Notes: generated from the letters alone by a model not told the origin. DNA of 64,000 nt from an uncultured Eubacteriales bacterium (GCA_900545405.1 UQYT01000005.1:1-64000); one strand, 5' to 3'. Counted from the stretch's first letter, positions 32,482 through 43,759 are shown. Made by a program: numbers and translations.

Positions 32482-32889
32482 ATGAATATAGAACTTACAC
32501 CCAAGGAATTCCGGCGCCTGCTGGACATGGTCTATATAGGCAACTGGGTGCTCAACTCCACCCGGGGCGAGGACCGCTTTGAGGACTACGACCTGCTTCA
32601 GGAAAAGATGTTCTCGTATTGCGCGAAAAACGGCATGAAGGACCTCTATCAGACCTGGTACGGCCACGTCTTTCCCTCAAAGGCCTTCGAGGAGGGCGGA
32701 ATACACGAGGCCATCGCCGATTACGAGGACGCGGTGTTCTTCGACATCCTCGCGGAGGAGCTTGCCCGCCGGGATATGCACCTCGAGGACACGGACCCGG
32801 AGGACTTTACGGAGCTCACCAACCGCATGGACGAATATATCACCGAGTTTGAGGAGAACGGCATAGACAACCTCACGATAGATATCTGA
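32482..32889 (+). CDS. Conserved hypothetical protein, acidic, 135 aa
   Basis: I do not recognise this family. It begins MNIELTPKEFRRLLDMVYIGNWVLNS, is strongly acidic throughout, and has no membrane segment, signal or cysteine cluster; it should be a soluble cytosolic protein. The ATG at 32482 lies 11 bp after GGGAGG; the TTG at 32473 is too close to that site. A TATAAT at 32430-32435 and a strong terminator at 32902-32929 make it a single-gene unit. Confidence 0.75.
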   Translation: MNIELTPKEFRRLLDMVYIGNWVLNSTRGEDRFEDYDLLQEKMFSYCAKNGMKDLYQTWYGHVFPSKAFEEGGIHEAIADYEDAVFFDILAEELARRDMHLEDTDPEDFTELTNRMDEYITEFEENGIDNLTIDI

Positions 32890-32901
32890 CTCCGACGGAA
32901 G

Positions 32902-32929
32902 GGAGCCGGCGCGCGCCGGCTCCTTTTTT
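32902..32929 (+). terminator. Terminator after the acidic hypothetical gene
   Basis: A 9-bp GGAGCCGGC/GCCGGCTCC stem with a GC-rich loop, followed by six T. Confidence 0.95.
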
Positions 32930-32962
32930 GCGCCCAAATGCGGCAAATTGGGCTTTTGGTGA

Positions 32963-32991
32963 TTGCAAAAATCCAGGGCCTGTAATATAAT
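32963..32991 (+). promoter_or_regulatory. Promoter of the smc operon
   Basis: TTGCAA (32963-32968) and a perfect TATAAT (32986-32991) with a 17-bp spacer lie 50 bp before the smc start. Confidence 0.75.
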
Positions 32992-33040
32992 ATTTTGCCT
33001 GCGTTTTTCGCAGGGGCAGTTTTTTGTGAGGTAATGGGAT

Positions 33041-36000
33041 TTGTACTTAAAGGCATTGGAGATACAGGGCTTCAAATCCTTCCCGGACAAGACCCGGCTG
33101 ACGTTCGAGAAGGAGATAACGGCCATCGTGGGGCCGAACGGCTCCGGCAAATCGAATATTTCCGACGCCATCCTCTGGGTCATGGGCGAGCAGAGCAGCA
33201 AGACCCTGCGCGGCGGCAAGATGCAGGACGTCATCTTCGGCGGCACGGCCAAGCGCGGGGCCATGGGCTTTGCGCAGGTGTCGCTCATTCTGGACAACTC
33301 CGGCGGCATCTTCGACATCGACGCGGAGGAGGTAGCCATAACCCGCCGCTATTACCGCTCGGGCGAGAGCGAGTACTATATAAACCGCGACCAGGTGCGT
33401 CTGCGCGACGTGAACGAGCTGCTCATGGACACCGGCCTGGGCCGGGACGGCTACTCCATAATCGGCCAGGGCCGCATAGCGGAGATAGTCAACGGCAAGA
33501 GCGCCGAGCGCCGCGAGGTGCTGGAGGAGGCCGCGGGCATCTCCCGCTTCCGCTACCGCAAGGAGGAGGCGGAGCGCCGCCTCGCGCGGACGGACGAGAA
33601 CCTCCTGCGCGTGAACGACAAGATAGACGAGCTGGAGCTCCAGGTCGGTCCGCTCAAGCAGCAGGCGGAGGTGGCCAAGCGCTACCTCTCCCTGCGCGAC
33701 GAGCTGAGGGTCGAGGAGGTCAGCGCGTGGATGGACGCGCTCGACCGCCTGCGCGAGCAGTCACAGGCCATAGCGAACGACTACGAGACGGCCAAGAGCG
33801 GCCTGGACGCCGCCCGGCGCGAGCTGGAGGCGCTGTATTCCCGCAGCGAGGCCCTCGCGGAGCGCATGCGCCAGAAGGACGTGGAGGCCGAACAGCAGCG
33901 GGCGCGCCTCTCCGAGGCGGAGGCCCGGGTCTCCGAGGCTGAGGCCGAGGCTGCGGTGCTGCGCAACAGCATAGAGAACAGCCGCCAGAGCGCAGAGCGC
34001 ATGCGCGGCGAGCTCTCGGAGCAGACCGAGCGCGCCGCGGGCATAGCGGCGCAGATAGACGAGCACAAAACGCGCATCGCCGAGATAGACGAGCAGACCA
34101 AAAAGCTGGAGGCCGACGCCGCCTCGGCGCGGAACGTCATGGACGGCCGCAGGATGCGCATAGAAAACCGCGAGCGCGAGGCCGCCGAGGCCAACGACGC
34201 GCTCACGAAGCAGATAGTCGAGCTGCGCAGCGCGGACTCCCGCATCGCCATGCTCGGCGAGATGGAAAAAGAGTACGAGGGCTTTGCCGGCGCGGTCAAG
34301 ACCGTCATGCGAGAGTCGCGCCGCGGCACTCTGCGCGGCGTGCACGGCACCGTGGCGGAGCTGCTGCGCGCGGATGAGCGCTGCACGCTCGCCATCGAGA
34401 CCGCCCTCGGCGCCGCAATACAGAACATCGTAGTGGACACCCAGGACGACGGCCGCCGCGCCATAGAGTTCCTCAAGCGGCGCGACGCTGGCCGCGCGAC
34501 CTTCCTGCCCATAGACACGATACGCGGCGGCAGGCTCGACCGCATCCCCTCCGAGGAGGAGGGCTGCCTCGGCCTCGCGGTCGACCTAGTGAGCTTTGAC
34601 ACGCGATACCATAATATATTTGAAAACCTCCTGGGCCGCACGCTGGTGGCGGAGACGCTCTCGGACGCCGTGGCCATCTCGAGGAAGAACGGCAACCGCG
34701 TCCGCATAGTGACGCTGGACGGCCAGCTCATCAACGCGGGCGGCTCCATGACGGGCGGCAGCGCGGCGCGCAACGCGGGCATACTCTCCCGGCGCGCGGA
34801 GCTGGAGAAATTGCAGGCCAACCGCGGCAAGCTGGCGAAGGCGCGCGACGAGCTGGCCGCAAGGAGCGAGGAGCTCAAGCGCGAGCTGGCCTCTGCCCGC
34901 TACGAGCTCGACGTCGCGACTCAGGAGCTGCAAAGCGTGAATAACGAGCTCGCCTCGCTGAAGGCCGAGCGCCGCACTACGGAGAACGCCGCCGCCCAGC
35001 TGGAGCTGCTGCGCCAGAGCATCTCCGGCGACAGCGAGACGCGGGCCAAGGCCCTTGCGGACATGGAAGCGGGGGCGGAGAGCGCCCGCCGCGAGCTGGA
35101 GGTGCGCGGAAAGCGAATAGAGGAGCTCCGCGCCAAGGCCGCGGAGATAAAGGACTCCATCGCCGCCGCCACGCAGAAGAAGCTGGAGGTCGAGGGCGAG
35201 CGCACTCGTACCGACAAGGCCGTGCAGGAGAAGAACAACGCCCTGCTGGACATGGAGCGCACCTGCGCCCGGTTCGAGCAGAAGAAGATATCCGCCGAGA
35301 TGGAGGAAAAGCAGCTCCTGGACAAGCTCTGGGACAACTACGAGCTCAGCCACAGCGCGGCGGAGGCCGTGCGTCGGCCCATCGAGAGCGCGGCAAAGTC
35401 GAACCGCCGCATAGCCGAGCTCAAGAAGGAGATGAGCTCCCTCGGCACGCCGAACCTCGGCGCCATAGACGAGTACGCGCGCGTCAGCGAGCGCTACGAG
35501 TTCCTCGCCTCCCAGCGCGACGACGTGGAGAAGGCGAAAAATGAGCTGCTGGGTATAATTTCCGATATAACCGGGGAAATGAGAACTATATTCACCCGCG
35601 AGTTCACCGCGATAAACGAGAGCTTCCGCGAGACCTTCACGGAGCTCTTCGGCGGCGGCAAGGCGGAGCTCACGCTCGAGCCCGGCGAGGATGTGCTCAC
35701 CTGTGACATAGATATTAAGGTGCAGCCCCCCGGCAAGGCGCTCACGACGCTCTCGCTGCTCTCCGGCGGCGAGACGGCCTTCGTGGCCATAGCGCTGTAC
35801 TTCGCCATAATCAAAGTCCGGCCCACGCCGTTTTGCGTCATGGACGAGATAGAGGCCGCGCTGGACGAGGCGAACGTCATCCGCTTTGCCGAGCACATGA
35901 GGAAGATAGCGAACAGGACGCAGTTCATAGTCATAACGCACCGCCGCGGCACGATGGAGGAGGCCGACTTCCTCTACGGCGTGACGATGCAGGAAAAGGG

Positions 36001-36066
36001 CGTCTCCAAGGTCATAGAGCTGGACCTGGACGAGGCCGAAAAGCACACAGAGGAGGCAGCAGGCTG

Positions 36067-36067
<1 letters not shown>
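33041..36067 (+). CDS. smc: Chromosome segregation protein SMC (compact)
   Basis: A 1008-residue SMC ATPase that, with ScpAB, compacts and separates chromosomes. Walker A is GPNGSGKS (31-38), the R-loop/Q region follows, and the hinge lies at roughly 410-575 (AAIQNIVVDTQDDGRRAIEF, INAGGSMTGGS). The C-terminal head has LLSGGETAFVAIAL (signature) and FCVMDEIEAALDEANV (Walker B). Long coiled coils flank the hinge. Most bacterial SMCs are near 1150-1190 residues, so both arms are shortened. The start is TTG 33041 behind GTGAGGT. First gene of a tightly packed operon ending near rsfS. Confidence 0.95.
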
Positions 36068-36959
<892 letters not shown>

Positions 36960-36963
<4 letters not shown>

Positions 36964-37559
36964 AGCTGATACTTGCATCCAATAACGCCGGAAAGGTGAT
37001 AGAGTTCCGCGAGATACTAGCCGGGACGGGCATAGAGGTCATCCCCCAGCGGGAGGCCGGCTGCGATTTCGAAGTGGACGAGACGGGCGAGACCTTTGAG
37101 GAGAACGCCTTCCTCAAGGCCGAGGCCGCGATGAAGGCCACGGGCCTGCCCGCGGTGAGCGACGACTCCGGCCTGGAGGTTGACGCCCTGGGCGGCGCCC
37201 CCGGCGTGCACAGCGCGAGGTATACGGGCAACCACGACGACTCCGACCTCGACCGTCGCAAATTCCTCATGAAGAATCTCGAGGGCGAGGAACATCGCAC
37301 GGCCCGCTTCGTCTCAGCAATATGCTGTGTGTTTCCGAACGGCGACGTGCTGCGCGCCCGCGGCACCTGCGAGGGCCGCATCGCGACGTACATGAAGGGC
37401 GAGAACGGCTTCGGCTACGACGCCATGTTCATCGCCGACGGCGAGGACCGCACCATGGCCGAGATGACCCACGAGGAAAAGAACGAGATATCGCACCGGG
37501 GCCGCGCTCTGCGCGAGTTTGCCCGCGTGCTGAAGGAGTATTGCAATGCTGACAAGTAA
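36960..37559 (+). CDS. rdgB: XTP/dITP diphosphatase (RdgB/HAM1)
   Basis: A 199-residue house-cleaning pyrophosphatase that removes XTP, ITP and dITP. The substrate loop ILASNNAGKVIEF, the VSDDSGLEVDALGGAPGVHSARY motif (in outline: DDSGLEVDALGG) and GFGYDAMF with ISHRGRAL near the end are diagnostic. It overlaps ftsY (ATGA) and yhbY. Confidence 0.95.
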
Positions 37560-37854
37560 GCAGAGGTCCTATCTGCGCGGCCTGGCCGCCAAGGAGGACA
37601 CCATCCTCCAGATAGGCAAGGACGGAATAACGGAAAACACCACCGCCGCGCTCTCCGACGCGCTGCGTGCGCGCGAGCTGGTGAAGGGCCGCGTGCTGGA
37701 AAACTCCCTGCTCACGGCGAGGGAGGCCATCGAGATCCTCTCCGAGCGCTGCCGCGCCGAGCAGGTGCAGGTCATAGGCAGCAAGTTCGTGCTCTACAAG
37801 CGCAACGAGACGGACCCGAAGATCGAGCTGCCCAAGGCGGCGAAGCGCAAATGA
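37546..37854 (+). CDS. yhbY: RNA-binding protein YhbY (CRM domain)
   Basis: A 102-residue CRM-domain protein associated with ribosome assembly. It has the typical opening MLTSKQRSYLRGLAAKEDTI and the IGKDGIT loop (the GxxG-type RNA-contact loop). The C-terminus is a lysine-rich tail. The start lies 14 bp inside rdgB, and the end overlaps nadD by 4 bp. Confidence 0.93.
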   Translation: MLTSKQRSYLRGLAAKEDTILQIGKDGITENTTAALSDALRARELVKGRVLENSLLTAREAIEILSERCRAEQVQVIGSKFVLYKRNETDPKIELPKAAKRK

Positions 37855-39017
37855 GGATAGCGGTATACGGCGGGAGCTTCAACCCGCCCCATCCGGCCCA
37901 CGTCCGCGCCGCCCGCCTGGCCTACGAGGCGCTGCAGCCCGACAAGCTGCTCATAATCCCGGCGGCGGACCCTCCGCACAAGCAGCTCGCCGAGGGCAGC
38001 CCGGACCCGCAGGAGCGCTTTGAGCTCACGCGCATAGCCTTCCGCGGTTTCCCAGAGGCGGAGGTCTCCGACATGGAGCTCGTCCGCGGCGGCGAGAGCT
38101 ATACCTCGGACACCGTCGCCGAGCTGGCGTCGGAGTACCCCGGCGCCGAGATATTCTTCGTCATCGGCACGGACATGCTCACCAGTTTTGAGCGCTGGCA
38201 CAACTTCCGCGACATACTCGCGCTCTCTGCGCTGGCAGTTCTGCCCAGAGACGAGGGAGACATGCCGGAGATAGAGCGCTGCTCCCGCCGGTTCGAGGAG
38301 CTGTACGGAGCGCGCATCAGGGTGATAGACGTCGCGCCGCTGCCCATGTCCTCCTCTGAGATGCGCGAGCTGTTGGTCTCCCGCCGGGGCGCCGACGTGC
38401 TCGACGGCGAGGTATACGCCCGGATAATCCGGGTGCGCGACTACGGCGCAAAGCCGCAGCTCGACTGGCTGCGCGAGCGGGCCTATGCCTATCTCAAGCC
38501 CAGCCGCGTCCCGCACGTCGCGGGCTGTGAGCAGGAGGCCGCCTCGCTGGCCCGGCGCTGGGGCGAGGACCCCGGAGACGCCGCAGAGGCCGGGATTTTG
38601 CACGATATCACCAAAAAACTCAGCATGGACGAGCAGTTGATATTGGCGGAGAAATATGGTATAGTGTTCGATAAATTTGAGCGGGAGAACATCAAACTCA
38701 CCCACGCCATAACCGGCGCCGCCCTCTCGAGGGACCTCTTCGGTGTGCCGGACCGCATATACAGCGCCATCCGCTGGCACACGACCGGCCGCGCGGACAT
38801 GACGCTGCTGGAAAAGATAATATACCTTGCGGACTATATAGAGCCCACGCGCGACTTTGACGGCGTGGAGCGGCTCCGCAAGCTCGCGTATGAGAACATA
38901 GATTCTGCCATGGTCCTCGGCCTTGAGATGAGCCTTGAGGAGCTCCGGCAGAACGGCATAGAACCCCATGGCGCCACCGTAAGCGCCCTTGAGTGGTACG
39001 GAAAGGACAAGGTGTAA
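37851..39017 (+). CDS. nadD: Fused nicotinate-nucleotide adenylyltransferase (NadD) and YqeK HD phosphohydrolase
   Basis: A 388-residue fusion. Residues 1-~200 are NadD, which makes deamido-NAD from nicotinate mononucleotide: YGGSFNPPHPAH is the nucleotidyltransferase motif and PMSSSEMRE is the ISSTxIR equivalent. Residues ~205-388 are an HD-domain protein of the YqeK type, with His in VPHVAGCEQEA and AGILHDITKK as the HD pair, then LTHAITGA and LADYIEPTRDFDG. YqeK proteins hydrolyse diadenosine tetraphosphate. In Bacillus the two are separate neighbouring genes. It overlaps both neighbours. Confidence 0.93.
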   Translation: MRIAVYGGSFNPPHPAHVRAARLAYEALQPDKLLIIPAADPPHKQLAEGSPDPQERFELTRIAFRGFPEAEVSDMELVRGGESYTSDTVAELASEYPGAEIFFVIGTDMLTSFERWHNFRDILALSALAVLPRDEGDMPEIERCSRRFEELYGARIRVIDVAPLPMSSSEMRELLVSRRGADVLDGEVYARIIRVRDYGAKPQLDWLRERAYAYLKPSRVPHVAGCEQEAASLARRWGEDPGDAAEAGILHDITKKLSMDEQLILAEKYGIVFDKFERENIKLTHAITGAALSRDLFGVPDRIYSAIRWHTTGRADMTLLEKIIYLADYIEPTRDFDGVERLRKLAYENIDSAMVLGLEMSLEELRQNGIEPHGATVSALEWYGKDKV

Positions 39018-40456
39018 TGCATCTCTACGGCGGAAACGGCAAACACTCAAAGCGCAAGCCGGAAAAGGATACCCGGCCCAAAGAGACAGACTACGACTAC
39101 GATTACGGCTACGAGGACGACTACGACTACGAACCCGAACCCGAACCCCAGCCCCAGCCCCGGCACACCCAGAGCCGGGAGCAGCCCCGGCGCAGCGAGC
39201 AGCGCCGGACCGAGACCCGGCACAGCGAGCCCAGGCGCCGCAGCCGCCGGGACAGCACGGATGACATAAGGAGCACCAACCACACGGTGTACAGCGGCAA
39301 CGGCTACGACTACGAGGACGACGTCCACTTCGCATCGGACGCCTATATCTCGCGCGAGGAGCAGCGCCGCAGTAAGCACCGCGGCCGCGGCGCGATAGTC
39401 GCGCTTTGCGTGCTGCTCATCCTCTGCGTGGGCGCCTACGCGGGCTTCAAGATCTGGGCCAAGCCAGCCGCGACCCAGTCCGGCGGACCCAACACCTACG
39501 ACACGGACGGCACCGGCGACGACGGCGGCTCGGACAGCGGCATGGACGGCGTGGCCCCCGACCAGGCCGACAGCAACCGCCGCGACGGCGTCTGGACCTT
39601 CCTCGTCAGCGGCCTCGACCGCGAGGGCCTGCACACGGACACCAACATCGTCGGCATGTTCGACACCGTCGAGGGCAAGCTCAACCTCGTGAACCTGCCC
39701 CGTGACCTGCTCATAAACATCTCCATCAGCCCCAAGAAGATGAACCAGCCCTACCCGGCGAGCATCAACAACGGCGGCGACGGCGTCTCCGCCCTGCTGG
39801 CCGCGGTGAAGGACATCCTCGGCTACGAGGTGGACTGCTGGGCGATAATCGACATCCAGGCCGCGGCGGACATCGTGGACGCCATCGGCGGCGTGTATTA
39901 CGACATCCCCTACGACATGGACTGGGACGCCCCGGACCAGAACCCGCCGGTCAGCATCCACATCAAGCAGGGCTACCAGCTGCTCGACGGCGACGACTTT
40001 GTCAACGCGATGCGCTTCCGTATCTCCAACGACGGCTCAAACACCTATGTCGGCGGCGACATCGAGAGGATACAGTTCCAGCAGAAGCTGCTCATGGCCC
40101 TCGCGCGCCAGACGCTCTCGCTGGAGAACATCCCCAACCTGACCAAGATCTTTGAGATCTACGAAAAGCGCGTGGACACCAACGTAACCATCAGCAACCT
40201 GGCCTATTTCGCCACGGAGTTCATGAAGATAGACGCCAACAACATCACCTTCCAGACCATCCCCGGCAAGGGCGACGGCTATGTCTTCGGCATGAGCTAC
40301 GTCATCCCGTACATCGACGAGTGGCTCGAGATGGTCAACGGATACCTCAACCCGTTCACGGTGGAGATAACGCGCGACAACATCAATATGATCTCCTACG
40401 ACATGGAGACCGGCACCTGGGACATGACCCAGGGCTACATTGCCGGACAGCAGTGA
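39017..40456 (+). CDS. LytR-CpsA-Psr (LCP) family protein
   Basis: A 479-residue membrane-anchored LCP protein, which links teichoic acids or other glycopolymers to peptidoglycan. Residues 1-~125 are a disordered cytoplasmic tail with a Tyr/Asp repeat followed by Glu-Pro and Gln-Pro dipeptides (about 26-50). A single transmembrane helix lies at ~128-148 (IVALCVLLILCVGAYAGF). The LCP domain at ~195-430 shows LVSGLDREGLHTDTNIV and VNLPRDLLI (pyrophosphate-binding arginine) with MRFRISNDGSN. The ATG overlaps the nadD stop. The tail is far longer than in typical family members. Confidence 0.9.
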   Translation: MHLYGGNGKHSKRKPEKDTRPKETDYDYDYGYEDDYDYEPEPEPQPQPRHTQSREQPRRSEQRRTETRHSEPRRRSRRDSTDDIRSTNHTVYSGNGYDYEDDVHFASDAYISREEQRRSKHRGRGAIVALCVLLILCVGAYAGFKIWAKPAATQSGGPNTYDTDGTGDDGGSDSGMDGVAPDQADSNRRDGVWTFLVSGLDREGLHTDTNIVGMFDTVEGKLNLVNLPRDLLINISISPKKMNQPYPASINNGGDGVSALLAAVKDILGYEVDCWAIIDIQAAADIVDAIGGVYYDIPYDMDWDAPDQNPPVSIHIKQGYQLLDGDDFVNAMRFRISNDGSNTYVGGDIERIQFQQKLLMALARQTLSLENIPNLTKIFEIYEKRVDTNVTISNLAYFATEFMKIDANNITFQTIPGKGDGYVFGMSYVIPYIDEWLEMVNGYLNPFTVEITRDNINMISYDMETGTWDMTQGYIAGQQ

Positions 40457-40494
40457 GGCAAGTAAACGCGAGAAGGCGAGAAGGGGAGATATAA

Positions 40495-40860
40495 ATGCTG
40501 ACACCAAGGGAAATAGCCGATACCGCGGTAAAGACTCTGGACGCGAAGCAGGCCAAGGACATCAAGCTCCTGCACACGACCGACCTTACCGTGCTGGCGG
40601 ACTATTTCATAATCTGCACGGCCACGAGCTCCACCCACGTCAAGACACTGACCGACGAGGTGGACAAGGCCCTCTCGGAGCTGGGCGAACCGCCCCTCCG
40701 TCGCGAGGGCTACCGCGGCGGCGGCTGGATCCTGCTGGATTTCGGCTGCGTCATAGTGCACATTTTCCAGCAGGACATGCGCGAGTTCTATAACCTCGAG
40801 CACCTGTGGAGCGACGCGGAGGAGATAAGCCTCTCAGCCCTTCCCGGCCCTACGGCCTGA
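40495..40860 (+). CDS. rsfS: Ribosome silencing factor RsfS
   Basis: A 121-residue Iojap/YbeB protein. It binds uL14 and blocks subunit joining when nutrients are short. LTVLADYFIICTATSSTHVKTL (in outline: ADYFIICTATSS) and GYRGGGWILLDFGCVIVHIF are diagnostic. It follows the LCP gene by 38 bp with GGGGAGATATAA before the ATG. The association with nadD/yqeK is a common Firmicute arrangement. Confidence 0.94.
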   Translation: MLTPREIADTAVKTLDAKQAKDIKLLHTTDLTVLADYFIICTATSSTHVKTLTDEVDKALSELGEPPLRREGYRGGGWILLDFGCVIVHIFQQDMREFYNLEHLWSDAEEISLSALPGPTA

Positions 40861-40922
40861 GCTAGGAGCTCGGGTCAAAGGGGCCTGCGGTTTTTTAAAC
40901 ATACAGAAGGGAAGAGCAGAAA

Positions 40923-43469
40923 ATGGCTTACGATTTCGCAAGAATAGAAAAGAAATGGCAGAACTACTGGCTTGAGAACAAGACCTACAAGGCCGTGACC
41001 GGGGACAAGACCCGCAAGAAGTTTTATCCCCTCATAGAGTTCCCGTACCCCTCCGGCGACGGGCTCCACGTCGGCCACCCGAGGCCGTACACCGCGATGG
41101 ACATCGTCGCGCGCAAGCGCCGCATGGAGGGCGAGAACGTCCTCTTCCCGATAGGTTTCGACGCCTTCGGCCTGCCCACCGAGAACTACGCCATCAAGAA
41201 CCACATGCAGCCCCACGACGTCACAAAGCGCAATATCGAGCGCTTTTCCAAGCAGCTGCAGATGCTCGGCTACAGCTTTGACTGGGACCGCATGGTCGAC
41301 ACCACCGACCCTAAATATTACAAGTGGACCCAGTGGATATTCCTGCAGATGTACAAGCACGGCCTGGCCTACAAGGCGTCCATGCCCGTGAACTGGTGCA
41401 CCAGCTGCAAGTGCGTCCTCGCCAACGAGGAGGTCGTCGAGGGCGTGTGCGAGCGATGCGGCAGCCCTGTCATCCGCAAGGAGAAGAGCCAGTGGATGCT
41501 CCGCATCACCGCCTATGCCCAGAGGCTCATTGACGACCTGGACGACGTCGACTACATCGAGCGCGTCAAGATCCAGCAGCGCAACTGGATAGGCCGCTCC
41601 ACCGGCGCCGAGGTCGACTTCAAGGCCACCACCGGCGACGTCATCAAGGTTTTCACCACCCGCTGCGACACGCTCTTCGGCGCGACCTACATGGTCCTCT
41701 CGCCGGAGCACGCCCTCGTGCGCGAGTGGCTCGAGAGCGGCGCCATCACCAACCCGGACGAGGTCAAAAAGTACCAGGCCGAGGCCGCCGCGAAGTCCGA
41801 CCTCGAGCGCACCGAGCTCAACAAGGACAAGACCGGCGTGCGCACCATGGGCGTCGACGCCATCAACCCCGTCAACGGCGAGACCATACCCATCTTCATA
41901 TCCGACTACGTCCTCGCGAGCTACGGCACCGGCGCCATCATGGCCGTCCCGGGCCACGACCAGCGCGACTGGGAGTTCGCTGAGAAGTTCGGCCTGCCCA
42001 TCATCGAGGTCGTCAAGGGCGGCGACGTGACCAAGGAGGCCTTCATCGCGAAGGACGACAGCGCCATCATGGTCAACTCCGGCTTCCTGAACGGCATGAG
42101 CGTCAAGGCCGCCATCCCGACCATGACCAAGTGGCTGGAAGAGAAGGGCCTCGGCCGCAGCAAGGTAAACTACAAGCTGCGCGACTGGGTGTTCTCCCGC
42201 CAGCGTTACTGGGGCGAGCCCATCCCCCTGGTGTACTGTGAGAAGTGCGGCTGGCAGCCGATCGACGAGAGCGAGCTGCCCCTGCTGCTGCCCGACGTGG
42301 ACAGCTATGAGCCCACCGACAACGGCGAGAGCCCGCTCTCCAAGATGACCGACTGGGTGAACACCACCTGCCCGAAGTGCGGCGGCCCCGCCCAGCGCGA
42401 GACCGACACCATGCCTCAGTGGGCCGGCTCCTGCTGGTACTTCCTGCGCTATATGGACCCGGACAACGACAAGGCCCTCGCCGGCCAGGACGCGCTCGAC
42501 TACTGGAGCCCCGTGGACTGGTACAACGGCGGCATGGAGCACACCACGCTGCACCTGCTGTACAGCCGCTTCTGGCACAAGTTCCTGTACGACATCGGCG
42601 TCGTGCCCACCAAGGAGCCCTACGCCAAGCGCACGAGCCACGGCATGATCCTGGGCCTGAACCCGCACAACTACGCCAACCTCTCCGACGAGGAGCGCAA
42701 CAAGCTCCTGGCCGAGTACGGCAGCGAGGCCGAGGTGCGCAAGTACCTCGTGCACAAGTACGGCGAGATGGCCGACCACCCCATCGTCAAGATGAGCAAG
42801 AGCCTGGGCAACGTCGTCAACCCGGACAGCGTCGTCAAGGAGTACGGCGCGGACACGCTGAGGCTCTATATCATGTTCCTCGGCGACTTTGAAAAGGCCG
42901 CTCCCTGGAACCCCAGCGCCGTCAAGGGCTGCAAGCGCTTCCTGGACCGCATCTGGGCCCTGGGCGAGAAGCGCATAGACGGCGACGAGAGCCTCTCCGC
43001 GGCCAACGAGAAGGAAGTCCACCGCTGCGTAAAGAAGGTCAGCGACGACATAGAGAGCATGAAGTTCAACACCGCCATCTCCGCCATGATGGTGCTGGTG
43101 AACAAGTTCTATGAGTGCGCGCCGAGCAGGGGGGACATGAAGACCTTCCTCGCGCTGCTGAGCCCCTTCGCGCCGCACATCGCCGAGGAGCTCTGGGAGA
43201 TCCAGGGCTTTGAGGGCATCGCCAGCCTGAGCGCCTGGCCGGAATACGACGAGGCCAAGACCCTCGATGACGAAAAGGAGATCGCCGTGCAGGTAAACGG
43301 CAAGCTCCGCAGCACAGTCGTGGTCCCCGCCGGCTGCGAGGACTCCGTCGCTGTCGAGGCCGCAATGGCCGACCCGAAGGTCCAAAAGTTCACCGCCGGC
43401 TGCGCGATAGTCAAGACGATAGTTGTCAAGGACAAGCTCGTCAACATTATCGCAAAGCCCTCCAAGTGA
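40923..43469 (+). CDS. leuS: Leucyl-tRNA synthetase
   Basis: An 848-residue class Ia synthetase. The HIGH motif appears as HVGHPRPYT, KMSKS as IVKMSKSLGN, and the zinc-finger-like CTSCKCVL...CERCGSP and the CP1 editing domain (~225-415, including GTGAIMAVPGHDQRDWEFA in outline) are present. A C-terminal anticodon-binding domain follows. Only 62 bp precede it, with no T-box, which is unusual for Firmicute leuS. A GAGCT-AGG-AGCTC hairpin and a T6 run lie in that gap. Confidence 0.97.
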   Translation: MAYDFARIEKKWQNYWLENKTYKAVTGDKTRKKFYPLIEFPYPSGDGLHVGHPRPYTAMDIVARKRRMEGENVLFPIGFDAFGLPTENYAIKNHMQPHDVTKRNIERFSKQLQMLGYSFDWDRMVDTTDPKYYKWTQWIFLQMYKHGLAYKASMPVNWCTSCKCVLANEEVVEGVCERCGSPVIRKEKSQWMLRITAYAQRLIDDLDDVDYIERVKIQQRNWIGRSTGAEVDFKATTGDVIKVFTTRCDTLFGATYMVLSPEHALVREWLESGAITNPDEVKKYQAEAAAKSDLERTELNKDKTGVRTMGVDAINPVNGETIPIFISDYVLASYGTGAIMAVPGHDQRDWEFAEKFGLPIIEVVKGGDVTKEAFIAKDDSAIMVNSGFLNGMSVKAAIPTMTKWLEEKGLGRSKVNYKLRDWVFSRQRYWGEPIPLVYCEKCGWQPIDESELPLLLPDVDSYEPTDNGESPLSKMTDWVNTTCPKCGGPAQRETDTMPQWAGSCWYFLRYMDPDNDKALAGQDALDYWSPVDWYNGGMEHTTLHLLYSRFWHKFLYDIGVVPTKEPYAKRTSHGMILGLNPHNYANLSDEERNKLLAEYGSEAEVRKYLVHKYGEMADHPIVKMSKSLGNVVNPDSVVKEYGADTLRLYIMFLGDFEKAAPWNPSAVKGCKRFLDRIWALGEKRIDGDESLSAANEKEVHRCVKKVSDDIESMKFNTAISAMMVLVNKFYECAPSRGDMKTFLALLSPFAPHIAEELWEIQGFEGIASLSAWPEYDEAKTLDDEKEIAVQVNGKLRSTVVVPAGCEDSVAVEAAMADPKVQKFTAGCAIVKTIVVKDKLVNIIAKPSK

Positions 43470-43476
43470 GTTTTGC

Positions 43477-43505
43477 TTGACATCGGCGCTCGAAATCATT
43501 ATAAT
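43477..43505 (+). promoter_or_regulatory. Consensus promoter of rpsU
   Basis: Perfect TTGACA (43477-43482) and TATAAT (43500-43505) hexamers with a 17-bp spacer; the strongest promoter in the window by consensus. Confidence 0.9.
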
Positions 43506-43568
43506 GCATATGCTAACGGGTTAATGGCCCTTACAGCGCCGAAAGGTGTTTTGGAGGGAGGGAATAGA

Positions 43569-43754
43569 ATGTCTGAGATCTACGTTAAGGAAAACGAGTC
43601 GCTGGATAATGCACTCAAGCGTTTCAAGCGGAGCTGCGCCAAAGCCGGCGTCCTGGCCGACCTGAGGAAGAAGGAGTACTACCAGAGCCCCAGCGTCAAG
43701 CGCCGCAAGAAGTCCGAAGCCGCCCGCAAGAACAAGAACAAGCGCTACTATTGA
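43569..43754 (+). CDS. rpsU: 30S ribosomal protein bS21
   Basis: A 61-residue basic ribosomal protein: MSEIYVKENESLDNALKRFK followed by a lysine/arginine-rich C-terminus (VKRRKKSEAARKNKNKRYY). It sits on the 30S platform near the anti-Shine-Dalgarno. GGAGGGAGGG precedes the ATG. It forms a single-gene unit with a consensus promoter and a strong terminator. Confidence 0.97.
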   Translation: MSEIYVKENESLDNALKRFKRSCAKAGVLADLRKKEYYQSPSVKRRKKSEAARKNKNKRYY

Positions 43755-43759
43755 TGAAA

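Noticed and set aside
39085..39170. Short repeats in the LCP gene as a CRISPR-like array
   Set aside because: The repeats are in-frame dipeptide codons without spacers; no cas gene is present.
40861..40922. T-box leader for leuS
   Set aside because: Only 62 bp of non-coding sequence precede the gene, with no T-box core.
40875..43499. A very long open frame antisense to leuS, and similar long antisense frames opposite alaS (57913-60003) and asnA (464-1966)
   Set aside because: They mirror the strong third-position GC bias of the real genes, show no family motifs and lack ribosome-binding sites. The sense strands carry complete synthetase signatures.
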